Of a stretch of DNA of 64,000 bases, positions 11,658-20,726 are shown one piece after another (the stretch's first letter is position 1; every line of letters starts with the position of its first letter). Position numbers and translations under genes: made by a program. This DNA comes from Methylobacterium aerolatum (GTDB taxonomy: Bacteria > Pseudomonadota > Alphaproteobacteria > Rhizobiales > Beijerinckiaceae). A model generated the notes under the pieces. The model was not told the origin of the DNA. It did not search any database and saw nothing but the letters and a program-made list of their open reading frames with translations. The stretch covers positions 62,001 to 126,000 of the forward strand of contig NZ_BPQE01000009.1 in the NCBI RefSeq assembly GCF_022179085.1. Direction: 5' to 3'.

Positions 11658-12935
11658 CTACTGACCGATTTGCTTCGGCGCGACCGCACCGTCCTTCGCC
11701 CCGTCCTTGGACGGCGCACCGCCCGCGTCCGGTTGAGCTTTCCCGGGCTCGGGGCCGCGCGAGTCGGGGTTGCCCATGTCGGGCCGGGGTTTCATGCCCT
11801 CCGGCTGGGTCTGCCCGTGGGCGCCCCGGTCGGTGGCCGGCCCCGTCGCGCCGGGGGCCTCGTGACCCTCCCGGGCGAAGTGGTTGTCGTAGCGCAGCCG
11901 TTTGTAGGCCTCCTCGGCCTCGGGGCCGGACTGGCCGCCCCGGGCGTCGATGGCCATCATCTCGGAGACGCACATCTGGCCGGGCTTGGGGCACAGGCCG
12001 AGGATCTTGCCGTAGAGGCCGTCCGCATAGGACTTGAAGTAGCGGGCGGGCTCGGATTCCGTCGGCTCGGTGAGCTTCAGGTAAGCCTCCTGACTCAGGT
12101 CGGACCCGTCAGCCTTCGCCTTAGCCACCCAGCCGTCGAAGTCCTTCTCCGCGAGGCCGCGGAACTTGAAGAACATGTTCGAGAAGCCGGCGCCGCTGTA
12201 ATGGGCCGAGCGCCCCTCGGAATCGCCGACCTTGTTGATGACGGCGTGGAGCCTCGTCTCCATGCCGGGCATGGCGTAGATCATGCCCGCGAGCGTCGGC
12301 ACGTAGAACGTGTTCATCACGTCGGTGGCGGTGATCTTGAAGGCGACCGGCCGGTCCACCGGCAGGGCGAGGTCGTTGACCGTGGCGATCCCGTATTGCG
12401 GGTAGATGAACAGCCACTTCCAATCCATCGCCACCACTTCGACCTGAAGCGGCTCGACTCCCGCCGGGATCTCGCGCTTGGCGTCGATGCGGGTCAGCGG
12501 CCGGAACGGGTCGAGGGTGTGGGTGCCGATCCAGGTGAGGGCGCCCAGCGCGATGATGATGAGCAGCGGCGCGGTCCAGATCAGCACCTCGAGCTGGGTC
12601 GAGTGGTGCCAGTCCGGATCGTAGATCGCCTTCTCGTTGGTGGCCCGGTAGTGCCACGCGAAGAACAGCGTCACGGCGATCACCGGCACGATGATCAGGA
12701 GCATCAGCCCCGTCGAGGCCAGGACGAGGTTGCGCTGCTGCTCCGCCACGAAGCCGCCCGGCTGCATCACCACCATGTTGCAGCCGCCGAGCAGCGCCAG
12801 CGCCGGCAGGGCGAGGAGCGGCCTCAGGCGGCGCCCGAGGCCGCGCGGGGCCTCCGGCCGGGGCACGGCACCCCGAAGCACGGCCGCACCGGCAGCGGCC
12901 TCATTCCGGTCCGGTGGAAGGGTCGACACACTCAC
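11658..12935 (-). CDS. cyoA: Cytochrome bo-type ubiquinol oxidase subunit II
   Basis: This 425-residue lipoprotein subunit has a long N-terminal leader with a lipobox (ALALLGGCN, Cys near residue 52), two membrane helices around 70-95 and 115-140, and a cupredoxin domain (DLALPVDRPVAFKITATDVMN). The CuA-binding C-x-x-x-C is absent, as in quinol (not cytochrome c) oxidases. After the conserved part comes an unusual tail of about 75 residues rich in Gly, Pro, Ala and Lys, likely disordered and periplasmic. Start: GTG at 12935, with a second GTG two codons later; neither has a strong ribosome site. Confidence 0.95.
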   Translation of the reverse strand: MSVSTLPPDRNEAAAGAAVLRGAVPRPEAPRGLGRRLRPLLALPALALLGGCNMVVMQPGGFVAEQQRNLVLASTGLMLLIIVPVIAVTLFFAWHYRATNEKAIYDPDWHHSTQLEVLIWTAPLLIIIALGALTWIGTHTLDPFRPLTRIDAKREIPAGVEPLQVEVVAMDWKWLFIYPQYGIATVNDLALPVDRPVAFKITATDVMNTFYVPTLAGMIYAMPGMETRLHAVINKVGDSEGRSAHYSGAGFSNMFFKFRGLAEKDFDGWVAKAKADGSDLSQEAYLKLTEPTESEPARYFKSYADGLYGKILGLCPKPGQMCVSEMMAIDARGGQSGPEAEEAYKRLRYDNHFAREGHEAPGATGPATDRGAHGQTQPEGMKPRPDMGNPDSRGPEPGKAQPDAGGAPSKDGAKDGAVAPKQIGQ

Positions 12936-13050
12936 TGCTCTCGTCTCATCATCCCATGCCGCGGCTGCGGCCTTGGCGGCCGGGAGATCCGGCCCCGCGA
13001 CATCCGCGGCGCGACCGCGCCGCCGGCTCCCCCACGCGACGTCCGCTCCG

Positions 13051-14385
13051 TCACACCTGCCGCAGCTCCGACCGGTCGATGAACAGGGCCGCCAACGAGC
13101 AGACCGCGCCGGAGAGGAGGTAGACCCCTACCACGGCGAGGCCGAACTTCTCCGAGAGGTAGAGGGCCACGAGGGGCGCGAAACCCGCGCCGAACAGCCA
13201 CGCGAAGTCCGAGGTCAGCGCCGCGCCGGTGTAGCGGTACTGCTTGCCGAGGCGGGCGGTGACGGCGCCCGAGGATTGGCCGTAGGCGAGGCCCAGCAGC
13301 ATGAAGCCCGTGGTCACGTAGATGGTCTGGCCGATGGCGCTCTCGCCGAAGAGCAGCGGCGCCCCGATCGAGCCCAGGGCGAAGAGGCCGATCAGGCCCG
13401 CGCTCATCATCAGGCAGGCGCGGCGGCCGATCTGGTCGGCGATGAGGCCGGAGGCGGCGACGGCGCCCGCGCAGATGATCGCCCCCGAGAACTGCACCAT
13501 CAGGAACTCGCCCGGCGACCGGTCGGTGTTGAGGGTCAGCCACGCGATCGGGAAGATCGTCACGAGGTGGAACAGGGCGAAGGCCGAGAGCGGCACGAAG
13601 GCGCCGAGCAGCACCTCCTTGAGGTGGCTGCGGAACAGATCCAGCACCGGCACCGGGCGGAGCCTGTCGGCATCCATCATCCGCACGAACTCGTCCGTCG
13701 CCACGAGGCGCAGGCGGGCGAAGAGGGCCACCACGTTGATGGTGAAGGCGCAGTAGAAGGGGAAGCGCCAGCCCCAGTCGATGAAGTCGTCGGGCGCGAG
13801 GTTGACGATGAAGAAGGAGAACAGGGCGCTCGCGACCATGAAGCCGATCGGCGCGCCGAGCTGCGGCAGGCTCGCGTACCAGCCGCGCCGGTCCTTCGGC
13901 GCGTTGAGGGCGAGCAGCGAGGCGAGCCCGTCCCAGGCGCCGCCCAGCGCCAGGCCCTGCAGGATGCGCAGGCCCGCCAGCAGGTAGACCGCCGAGATGC
14001 CGATCGAATCGTAGCGGGGCAGGAAGCTGATCGCGGCGGTGGAGCCGCCGAGCAGGAACAGGGCGGTGGTGAGCTTCACCCCGCGCCCGTGGCGCCGGTC
14101 GATCGCCATGAACAGCGCCGTGCCGAAGGGCCGGGCCGCGAAGGCGAGGGCGAAGATGCCGAAGGCGTAGAGCGTGCCGGTCTGCGCATCGACGAAGGGG
14201 AAGAACACCTTCGGGAACACCAGCACGCAGGCGATGCCGAAGACGAAGAAGTCGAAATACTCGGACGTGCGGCCGATCACGACGCCGATGGCGATCTCGC
14301 TCGGCGCGACCCGGTGGTCGGCCATCGCGCGTTGTGCGTCACGCTCGAGGCCCGTGCTCGAGGAAAGGGAAGAATTCGCGCTCAT
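13051..14385 (-). CDS. MFS transporter, metabolite:H+ symporter-like
   Basis: This 444-residue protein has about 12 hydrophobic helices. The first loops carry IGVVIGRTSEYFDFFVFG and ARPFGTALFMAIDRRHGRG, the MHS/shikimate-like variant of the MFS loop 2-3 motif. The AGLRILQGLALGGAWDG helix corresponds to the family's RILQGxxxGGEWGG. It is therefore probably a proton-coupled carrier for a small organic acid or similar solute, which cannot be named. The ATG at 14385 is chosen because the conserved part begins about 30 residues later and the longer upstream frame looks random. It ends 115 bases before cyoA on the same strand. Confidence 0.88.
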   Translation of the reverse strand: MSANSSLSSSTGLERDAQRAMADHRVAPSEIAIGVVIGRTSEYFDFFVFGIACVLVFPKVFFPFVDAQTGTLYAFGIFALAFAARPFGTALFMAIDRRHGRGVKLTTALFLLGGSTAAISFLPRYDSIGISAVYLLAGLRILQGLALGGAWDGLASLLALNAPKDRRGWYASLPQLGAPIGFMVASALFSFFIVNLAPDDFIDWGWRFPFYCAFTINVVALFARLRLVATDEFVRMMDADRLRPVPVLDLFRSHLKEVLLGAFVPLSAFALFHLVTIFPIAWLTLNTDRSPGEFLMVQFSGAIICAGAVAASGLIADQIGRRACLMMSAGLIGLFALGSIGAPLLFGESAIGQTIYVTTGFMLLGLAYGQSSGAVTARLGKQYRYTGAALTSDFAWLFGAGFAPLVALYLSEKFGLAVVGVYLLSGAVCSLAALFIDRSELRQV

Positions 14386-14656
14386 TCGCCGGCTGCTGCC
14401 CTCGTCGCCCGTCGCGATTCCGACCGGATGCCTCTTGATGCAACTCGTGCCCGGCCGCAACCGCTGCTGCAAGCATGGCGGACCCGCATTCGCTGTGCGC
14501 ACCGCGGCATACGCGACAATGTGTTCGCGAGTTCGGGCGAAGCCGCCCGTTCGACTGTTCAGCCGTCCAACCCGCGGGATGAACGATTGTTCGCCAACCG
14601 CGCCGCCCACACAAGCTCGGGCGGAGGTGAATGCACCGCGGCGAACCGTCTCCGCG

Positions 14657-16780
14657 TCACACGCGGTAATGGGCCGAGAGCCGCGACAGGTTCGGGTTGT
14701 AGTAGGGATCGGCCCGCAATTCCCCTCCCCAGCGGCCAAGCATCACGCGCGTCTCGCCCTCGAACCGGGCCTTCTTCTCGGGCGTGTCCTCCGGGCCGCG
14801 GCTCTTCGATTCGTGGTGGATGAGGCTGGCGAAGGGCGTCCAGACGATCCGGTAGCCGGCCGCGCGGACCTTCAGGCAGAGATCGACGTCGTTGAAGGCC
14901 ACCTTCAGCGCCTGCGCGTCGAACCCGCCGACCTGCGCGAACACCTCGGCCCGCATGGCGAGGCAGGCGCCGGTCACCGCCGAGACCTCGTGGGCGATCC
15001 TCATGCGGGCGAAGTAGCCGGGCTCCGAATCCGGCACGCCGAGATGGCTGTGCCCGGCGACGCCGTCGATGCCGAGGACGATCCCGCCATGCTGGATCGT
15101 CCGATCCGGGTAGAGGAGCTTCGCGCCCACCGCGCCGATCTCCGGCCTCACCGCCTGCCGCACCAGCTCGGTGAGCCAGTCCGGCCCGATGACCTCGATG
15201 TCGTTGTTCAGGAACAGGAGAACCGGGCCGGTCGCCGCCGCCGCGCCGCGGTTCGACAGGTCGGAGAAGTTGAAGGGGCCGGGGACGGGGAGGACCCGCA
15301 CCCTGCCGTCCCCGGCGAGGGAGGCGAAGAGGGCCGCCGTGGCCGGCTCGCGGCTGTCGTTGTCGACGACGACCACCTCGATCGCCGGATAGTCGGTCCG
15401 GGCGAGGAGCCCGTCGAGGGTCACGGCCAGGAGGTCGGCCCGGTCGCGGGTGGGGATGATCACCGAGACCGGGGGCGGGGGCGCGGGCAGGGGGTGGACG
15501 AGGCGGTTGAAGCCCTCCGGTCCGCGCTCGGCGCGGGCCCCCGAGCCGGCGACGACCTCGGCGAGGGCGCGCAGCCGCGCCGCCTCCGCCTGGGCGAGGG
15601 CCCGGTCGGAGAAGGTGCCGGACCCCCCGGCGGCCCGCCAGTGGTAGAGGATCCGCGGGATATGGCGGATCCTGGCCGGATCGAGCCCGGCGGTCAGCCG
15701 CAGGAGCAGATCGTGGTCCTGGCTGCCCTCGAAGCCCGGCCGCAGGCCGCCGAGGTGCCGGAGGGCGTCCGTGCGCACGGCCGTGAGGTGGTTGATGTAG
15801 TTCTGGGCGTACAGCAGCTCCCGGTCGAAATCCGCCTTGAAATGCGGCTCGAACCGGCGGCCGCGCCCGTCGATCTTGTCCTCGTCGCTGTAGATGAGGA
15901 CGAGGCCGGGATCCTCCCGCGCCGCGCGGGCGACCTCGAACAGGGCATCCTCGGCGAGGACGTCGTCGTGGTCGAGGAAGACGCACCAGGGGCCCTTCGC
16001 CTGCGCCAGGGCATCGTTGGTGGCCCGGGCGATGTGACCGTTCTCCGGCCGGCGGACGACCCGGATCCGCGGATCCGCCGCCGCCTCGCGGGCGAGGAGG
16101 GCGGTCACGGCCGGATCGGTCGAGGCGTCGTCGACGGCGCACAACTCCCAATGGGGATAGAGCTGGGCGCGCAGGGAGGCGATGGCGGCCCGCAGGACCT
16201 TCGGCGCCGGGTTGTGGACCGGCATCAGGACGGAGACGACCGCTGGATCCGGCCAGGACGCGACGAGGGCCTGGATCGCCGCCCGCTCCGCGGCATCCCG
16301 CCGGTGGGCGCGGGCCCAGGCTGGGTAGCCGCCATCCCGGCGGCGGTGCAGGGCCCGTTCCACGAACCCCCGGGCGCGGACCTTCTTACCCTGGACCCGC
16401 CAGGACAGGGCGGACAGAGCGAGCCCCGGATCCCGCCGGGCGGCGCGTCCGAGGAGCGCGAGGCGGCCGAGGCGCCGGAGCCGGACGGCCTCCAGGGGGA
16501 GGGGACCCCGCCCGAGGCGGGTGGCGATGCGCAGGGCCGCCGCCTCGGGCGGCACCCGGCCGGTCCAGGCGAAGACGCCGCCCCGCCGCGCTTCTTCCGC
16601 GAGGAGGGCCCCCGGTCGCCCCTCCGCGTCGAGGAAGCTGAGGGCGAAGCCCGGCACGGCGAGGGCGGGATCGGTCGAGAGGATCAGGTCGATCCAGCGT
16701 CCCCCGAGGCCCGACAGGTCGAGGTGGAGGCCGTCCGCCTCCTGCCGGAGGGACCGGTCGGGCAGGACCCGGAGCGCCAT
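14657..16780 (-). CDS. Two-domain family 2 glycosyltransferase (polysaccharide/O-antigen type)
   Basis: This 707-residue cytoplasmic protein has two GT-A domains. The first (around 200-400) has VSVLMPVHNPAPKVLRAAI, AVDDASTD, FLDHDDVLAEDAL, IYSDEDKID and GSQDHDLLLR. The second (around 430-680) has VSVIIPTRDRADLLAVTLDG, VVVDNDSREP, FLNNDIEVI and GFNxxD-like AFNDVDLCLKV. The N-terminal 190 residues are less conserved. This arrangement is common in enzymes that build O-antigen, capsule or glycan chains on other carriers. It starts three bases after the upstream gene of unknown function, so the two are probably co-translated. Confidence 0.9.
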   Translation of the reverse strand: MALRVLPDRSLRQEADGLHLDLSGLGGRWIDLILSTDPALAVPGFALSFLDAEGRPGALLAEEARRGGVFAWTGRVPPEAAALRIATRLGRGPLPLEAVRLRRLGRLALLGRAARRDPGLALSALSWRVQGKKVRARGFVERALHRRRDGGYPAWARAHRRDAAERAAIQALVASWPDPAVVSVLMPVHNPAPKVLRAAIASLRAQLYPHWELCAVDDASTDPAVTALLAREAAADPRIRVVRRPENGHIARATNDALAQAKGPWCVFLDHDDVLAEDALFEVARAAREDPGLVLIYSDEDKIDGRGRRFEPHFKADFDRELLYAQNYINHLTAVRTDALRHLGGLRPGFEGSQDHDLLLRLTAGLDPARIRHIPRILYHWRAAGGSGTFSDRALAQAEAARLRALAEVVAGSGARAERGPEGFNRLVHPLPAPPPPVSVIIPTRDRADLLAVTLDGLLARTDYPAIEVVVVDNDSREPATAALFASLAGDGRVRVLPVPGPFNFSDLSNRGAAAATGPVLLFLNNDIEVIGPDWLTELVRQAVRPEIGAVGAKLLYPDRTIQHGGIVLGIDGVAGHSHLGVPDSEPGYFARMRIAHEVSAVTGACLAMRAEVFAQVGGFDAQALKVAFNDVDLCLKVRAAGYRIVWTPFASLIHHESKSRGPEDTPEKKARFEGETRVMLGRWGGELRADPYYNPNLSRLSAHYRV

Positions 16781-16783
16781 CGC

Positions 16784-17830
16784 TCAGGCCTTCCAGCTCT
16801 TGTCGATCGTGTCCTTCACCGCATCGGAGAGCGCCACGTCGAAGACCAGCATCTCCTGCACCGCCTTGACGCCGCGGAGCCGGTCGGCGAGCGCCAGGGT
16901 CTCGGGGGAGGCGAGCGGCGCGGGCGGCGTCGGCCCGCTGAGGCCGAGGCGGTCCATCAGGGCCGAGGCGAAGGCCTCGAAGCGCCCGTGGTGCCCGACG
17001 ATGCCGATCCGCGCGAGCACCTCGATGGCGGCGATCGAGTGGCCGGGGAAGAGCGGGTCCTCCGGCATCCGGGTGCCGAGCTGGCGGGTGAGGGGGTTGT
17101 ACAGCAGGCGGTAGGCCGGCTCCGGCAACATGCGGAAGTAGTGCTTCAGGCTGCGCGGGTCCGTGAGGTCGCAGGCGGCGGTGAAGCGCACCGCCTCGGT
17201 GAGGCCCCCGAGGCGCCACGCACGGTCCGGATCCGCGGCCTCCTCCGCCCGGGCCTTCAGCCAGAGCATCCGGCTCGCCATCTCCACGATCGGCTCGTGG
17301 AGCAGGATGCCCGTGAGCATCTGGTCCGGGGTCATGAAGCCCTCGTAGCGCGGCACGGTGACGGCGCCGGACATGAAGCACGAGGGCATCATCCGCGTGG
17401 CGAGGATGCTGGTGGCGATCTCGTCGGAGAGGCGGTGCAGGCCGAAATAGCTGTGCCGGAAATGGGGGAAGAGGACGGCCTGGAGCGTCGATTCCGGCTC
17501 GATGCCGGTGTTGATGAGCAGAACCCGCTGCTCCACGCACTCCGTCTGCGGCGAGCGCCGGTAGATCCGCACGTTGGTGTCGGCGTCGTAGAGTTCGAGG
17601 TCGCGCAGGGTCGAGAGGCCGGGCACCTCCGCCTCGGTGAGTTGGAAGGTGCATTGGCCGGTCGAGTGCCAGCCGCTCTGCCGGAAGGCTTCATCGACCA
17701 AGGAGGCGGGAATCTCGGCGATGCGCCGCCCTTCGCCGACCACGACCATGCGGCTGATGGCGAGGGGGTTGTCGGGCACGATCCAGCAGCGGATGGACTG
17801 GCCGTCGTCGTGATCGATGTGAAACCGCAT
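16784..17830 (-). CDS. Conserved protein of unknown function, partner of glycosyltransferase
   Basis: I do not recognise this 348-residue protein. It has no signal peptide, no membrane helix and no obvious catalytic motif. The first 110 residues look beta-rich (MRFHIDHDDGQSIRCWIVPDN). The rest is mostly helical, with HEPIVEMASRMLWLKARAEE and an Arg/Pro-rich middle (RMLPEPAYRLLYNPLTRQLG). It lies three bases before the two-domain glycosyltransferase on the same strand, so a role in the same glycan pathway is possible. The ATG at 17830 is the first in frame. Confidence 0.75.
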   Translation of the reverse strand: MRFHIDHDDGQSIRCWIVPDNPLAISRMVVVGEGRRIAEIPASLVDEAFRQSGWHSTGQCTFQLTEAEVPGLSTLRDLELYDADTNVRIYRRSPQTECVEQRVLLINTGIEPESTLQAVLFPHFRHSYFGLHRLSDEIATSILATRMMPSCFMSGAVTVPRYEGFMTPDQMLTGILLHEPIVEMASRMLWLKARAEEAADPDRAWRLGGLTEAVRFTAACDLTDPRSLKHYFRMLPEPAYRLLYNPLTRQLGTRMPEDPLFPGHSIAAIEVLARIGIVGHHGRFEAFASALMDRLGLSGPTPPAPLASPETLALADRLRGVKAVQEMLVFDVALSDAVKDTIDKSWKA

Positions 17831-18123
17831 GCTCCGATCTTCACCTCGTCCGCGCCGCGCCGGAGCGGGGATCGGCCATCGACGGCCGGCCTTCGGCGGG
17901 GCTTTGGCGCAGGGCGGAAGGCGCCCTCGCCCGGGCGGCGGCGCCGAGGCGCGGACTTATAGGAGCGGGCGGGCCTCCACAATACGACCGGCCCGCATCC
18001 CGCCGGCCCGATCCGGTTCGCAGGTTCCCGCTTGCGCCCCCCGGCATCACCGGCTATAGCCCCCGCCCACCGGCACCGAACGGCGGCCGGCCCGGTCGCG
18101 TCGCCGCAGGCGACGGTCGGAAC

Positions 18124-18198
18124 GGAGACGTAGCACAGCGGTAGTGCATTCCCTTGACATGGGAAAGGTCACAGGTTCGATCCCTGTCGTCTCCACCA
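18124..18198 (+). tRNA. tRNA-Val (anticodon GAC)
   Basis: The full cloverleaf is visible: acceptor GGAGACG/CGTCTCC, D-arm GCAC/GTGC with an AGCGGTA loop, anticodon stem TTCCC/GGGAA with loop TTGACAT, T-stem ACAGG/CCTGT with loop TTCGATC, discriminator A and an encoded CCA. The anticodon GAC reads the valine codons GUC and GUU. Confidence 0.97.
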
Positions 18199-18265
18199 TC
18201 TCCAACGGGCCCGTCCCGAACTGCCCATCCGCCACGCGGATGGTACGCCCTCCCGCCGATCGCCC

Positions 18266-19057
18266 TCAACGCTCCGCCCGGTAGGCCGCGATCATCCCGG
18301 GCGTGATATCTTTCGCATAGCAGAGCGGCGCATAGCCGCCGGGCCGGAGATAGGCCGCGCGCTTGCCGCAGGACGAGCCGTTGCGGGCGCTCTGATACGG
18401 ACAGGCGCAGGGGCCGGGATAGGCGGCGATGGATCGCGCGATCAGCAGCTTGGCGATGGCGGCGGCATCCGCGGCCGGAGCGGCCTTCGCCGCCCGCGTC
18501 TCCGGCGCGGCCCCGCTACCGGCCTCCGGCTCGGGCGGCGCGTCGCGCAGGCGCCTGGCCTGGACCCATCCCTCCCGCCGCGTGAGCGTGTGCCGCACAT
18601 GGGTCCAGGGGCCGCTCCGGCCCAGCACCTCGACGGATTGACCGGGCCCGTACCGGTCGAGGATCGCGCCCCCGTCCTGCGGCTCGGCCCGGAGCGGGAC
18701 CCCGCGTCCCGCGATATACCGGACTTCGCCGGCTGCCCGCGCGATGGGCGCCGGACTTCCCATGCGGACCGGGACGACGGGCGCGGGCGCGGCGAAGGCC
18801 GCCGGAACGAGCGGAGCGGGCGCGGGGTCCGGGGACGCGGATCGCAGTGCGACAGGTTGCGCGGTCGGGACCGCGTCGCGGGATGCCGGAGCGGGCGGGA
18901 CCGACGGGTCCTTCCCGCCGGACAGGAGCGCGAGGATCAGAACCGGGACGGCCAGGAGTCCGAACGGGAGGAGCGCGCCGCGCCCCCTGCTCCGGCGGGC
19001 CCTCGCCCCGCCCGATGGACCCGGCCGCGCTCGTCCGGCGACTTGCCTCCGGCCCAT
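18266..19057 (-). CDS. Secreted/anchored SH3-domain protein with C-terminal Cys-rich motif
   Basis: The 263-residue protein has a basic N-terminus, one membrane helix (GALLPFGLLAVPVLILALL), and an Ala/Pro-rich linker. A bacterial SH3 domain follows (GEVRYIAGRGVPLRAEPQDG and WTHVRHTLTRREGWVQARRL). The last 50 residues contain YPGPCACPYQ, GSSCGKRAAY and PLCYAKDIT, a four-cysteine motif seen after SH3 domains in other alphaproteobacteria. SH3 domains of this kind often bind cell-wall material (family knowledge). The ATG at 19057 is chosen over 19234 because the sequence before it is not protein-like. Confidence 0.75.
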   Translation of the reverse strand: MGRRQVAGRARPGPSGGARARRSRGRGALLPFGLLAVPVLILALLSGGKDPSVPPAPASRDAVPTAQPVALRSASPDPAPAPLVPAAFAAPAPVVPVRMGSPAPIARAAGEVRYIAGRGVPLRAEPQDGGAILDRYGPGQSVEVLGRSGPWTHVRHTLTRREGWVQARRLRDAPPEPEAGSGAAPETRAAKAAPAADAAAIAKLLIARSIAAYPGPCACPYQSARNGSSCGKRAAYLRPGGYAPLCYAKDITPGMIAAYRAER

Positions 19058-19484
19058 CTGTCGCGCCCCGGCTGCATTCAGCCGAGAGTTGCGGCGCAGG
19101 ACCGGGCAGTCAATTAACGCGGGAGTTTTCCCACGAATATCTCGCACAGGTTGCAGGAACCCGGCCATCGGGAGGCCCGGTCCCGCGCGGACCGAATTCG
19201 CCGAGAGCAGGCACCGGCGCGGCATGTGGAACACCGCTCGACCCGGGCCGCCGCGGACCGGAAATCCGGCTCGGAAGCCTGGCCGGACTGATCTTAAGGG
19301 CGATTTCCAATTATTCCGCCGGACTCTCGAAAGAGTCTCGACCGCCCCGTCCCACTTGAGTACTTTTCAACGGCGCGCGAGTCCGGTGCTCGGGTTGCGC
19401 CACCTCCGATCCGGCCGCATCACTCGCAAGAGAGACGCAGGGTCCCGTGGGGTCGAGCCCCCTCGACGAAACCGGGAGACGACG
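19058..19484. other. Divergent intergenic region, no gene seen
   Basis: About 430 bases separate the SH3-domain gene and the next plus-strand gene. Parts are less GC-rich than the surroundings (for example GATTTCCAATTATTC near 19303), as expected of promoters reading both ways, but I cannot assign exact -35/-10 elements or any coding sequence. Confidence 0.5.
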
Positions 19485-20450
19485 ATGTCGCGTTCTTCAG
19501 TGAGGCCAGCCCTCGTGGTCGTCGCGATGGCCGGCGCGGTCTGGCCATCGGCCGGGCGGGCGCAGACGGGCGAGGCGGCTCCTTCCGAGGCGCCGACCTC
19601 GGCGGCGCCGAGCCCCGGCGTCTACGGCACCGACGCGTTCAAGGTCGATCCGCCCCGGGAGGTCCGGCTGCCGCGCATCGAGGTCCCGGATCCCGTGAAC
19701 CGGGTCCGGCGCCCCGACAAGGCGGATCGCGGGAACCTCCTCGGCCAGTCGATCGAACTCTCCGACGAGCGGGACCGGCGCACCCTCGCGCAGGAGCAGA
19801 AGGCCTGGGGCCGCCTGTCCGGCACCATGTGCGTCGGCTGCGGCGGCGAGACCCGGAGCCGAGGCCGGGTCGCCACCGTCGATCCCATCGCCGTCCTGAA
19901 CGCGAAGCCGGCCACGGCCCGCTTCGCTCCCATCCGTCAGGCGGCGGTCGCCCCCATCGACAGGACCGCCACCGCGAGCGTCCGCATTCCGCGCGCGGCG
20001 CCGGGCACCGCCACGGCGGCGACGGGTCCGGCGACGGCCGGTGGCGTCGCGGCAGGGTCCGTGGCGGCAGGATCCGTGGCGGCAGGCGCCGCCGTGGCGA
20101 GCGCCGGGGCGGCACGGGTCGTGGCCCAGAGACCCGTCGTGGAGAGGCCGTCGGATACGGGCCTCCTCGCATCGCGGCCCGTCAGGGCACGGCCTGTCGG
20201 GGAGGGACCCATCACCGTGGTGGCCTCCACCCAGCCCACCGGCCAGCCGGGCATCCGGTCCACGGTCGCGGCCGCGCCGAGGATCGTCCGGCGACGGTCG
20301 GCCCGGCCGAACCAGGGCCTGCGCGCGCGGCTCGCCTACCGGCGGGCCCATCGCTCACGGCTGACGACCTACATCGGCCGCGTTCGCTATGCCTATCTCC
20401 GGTGGCGCCACCAGCGGCCCGCGCATCGTCGTCCGCCCGTTCACCGGTAG
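19485..20450 (+). CDS. Secreted low-complexity protein of unknown function
   Basis: The 321-residue product begins with a clear signal peptide (hydrophobic core ALVVVAMAGAVW, cleavage probably after GRAQ). A polar segment with two cysteines (CVGCGG near residue 120) follows, then an Ala/Gly/Val-rich stretch with short repeats (AAGSVAAGSVAAG near residue 190), and an Arg-rich C-terminus (RRAHRSRLTTYIGRVRY). GGGAG before the ATG supports the start. I do not recognise a family. The protein is probably periplasmic or exported and largely disordered. Confidence 0.65.
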   Translation: MSRSSVRPALVVVAMAGAVWPSAGRAQTGEAAPSEAPTSAAPSPGVYGTDAFKVDPPREVRLPRIEVPDPVNRVRRPDKADRGNLLGQSIELSDERDRRTLAQEQKAWGRLSGTMCVGCGGETRSRGRVATVDPIAVLNAKPATARFAPIRQAAVAPIDRTATASVRIPRAAPGTATAATGPATAGGVAAGSVAAGSVAAGAAVASAGAARVVAQRPVVERPSDTGLLASRPVRARPVGEGPITVVASTQPTGQPGIRSTVAAAPRIVRRRSARPNQGLRARLAYRRAHRSRLTTYIGRVRYAYLRWRHQRPAHRRPPVHR

Positions 20451-20573
20451 GGCGATTCCCGCTCCCCGACGCGACCACGCCCGTCCCACCCGGATTCGCC
20501 GGAGCCCTCCGCGCGACTCGATGTCGCGGGCGAGAAAGGTTGCCGGTAGCGCCGATTTCAAACGATTCACTTC

Positions 20574-20604
20574 ATAAGTCGGCTTATCCAACGTGCGGTT
20601 GACA
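20574..20604 (+). promoter_or_regulatory. Possible promoter and operator upstream of the PAS-HTH gene
   Basis: ATAAG-TCGG-CTTAT (20574-20587) is a small inverted repeat placed 11 bases before a perfect TTGACA (20599-20604). No convincing -10 at the standard distance is seen, so this is a weak call. Confidence 0.3.
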
Positions 20605-20726
20605 AGAACGGATGGATCGGCCGCGATAAGACGCGTGAGATGCGTCAGGACCGGTCATTTTCGGCGGCTCGCCTCGCGTGTCGCCCTGACGAACGGTTAC
20701 AGAACGCCGGAACCCGGACTCCGCCC

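Noticed and set aside
14174-17962. A 1262-codon plus-strand open frame over the glycosyltransferase region
   Set aside because: It is antisense to three minus-strand reading frames with recognisable domains or coupling, and has no family signature.
18124-18198. tRNA-Val as an integration site of a genomic island
   Set aside because: No integrase and no repeat of the tRNA 3' end was seen downstream within the window.
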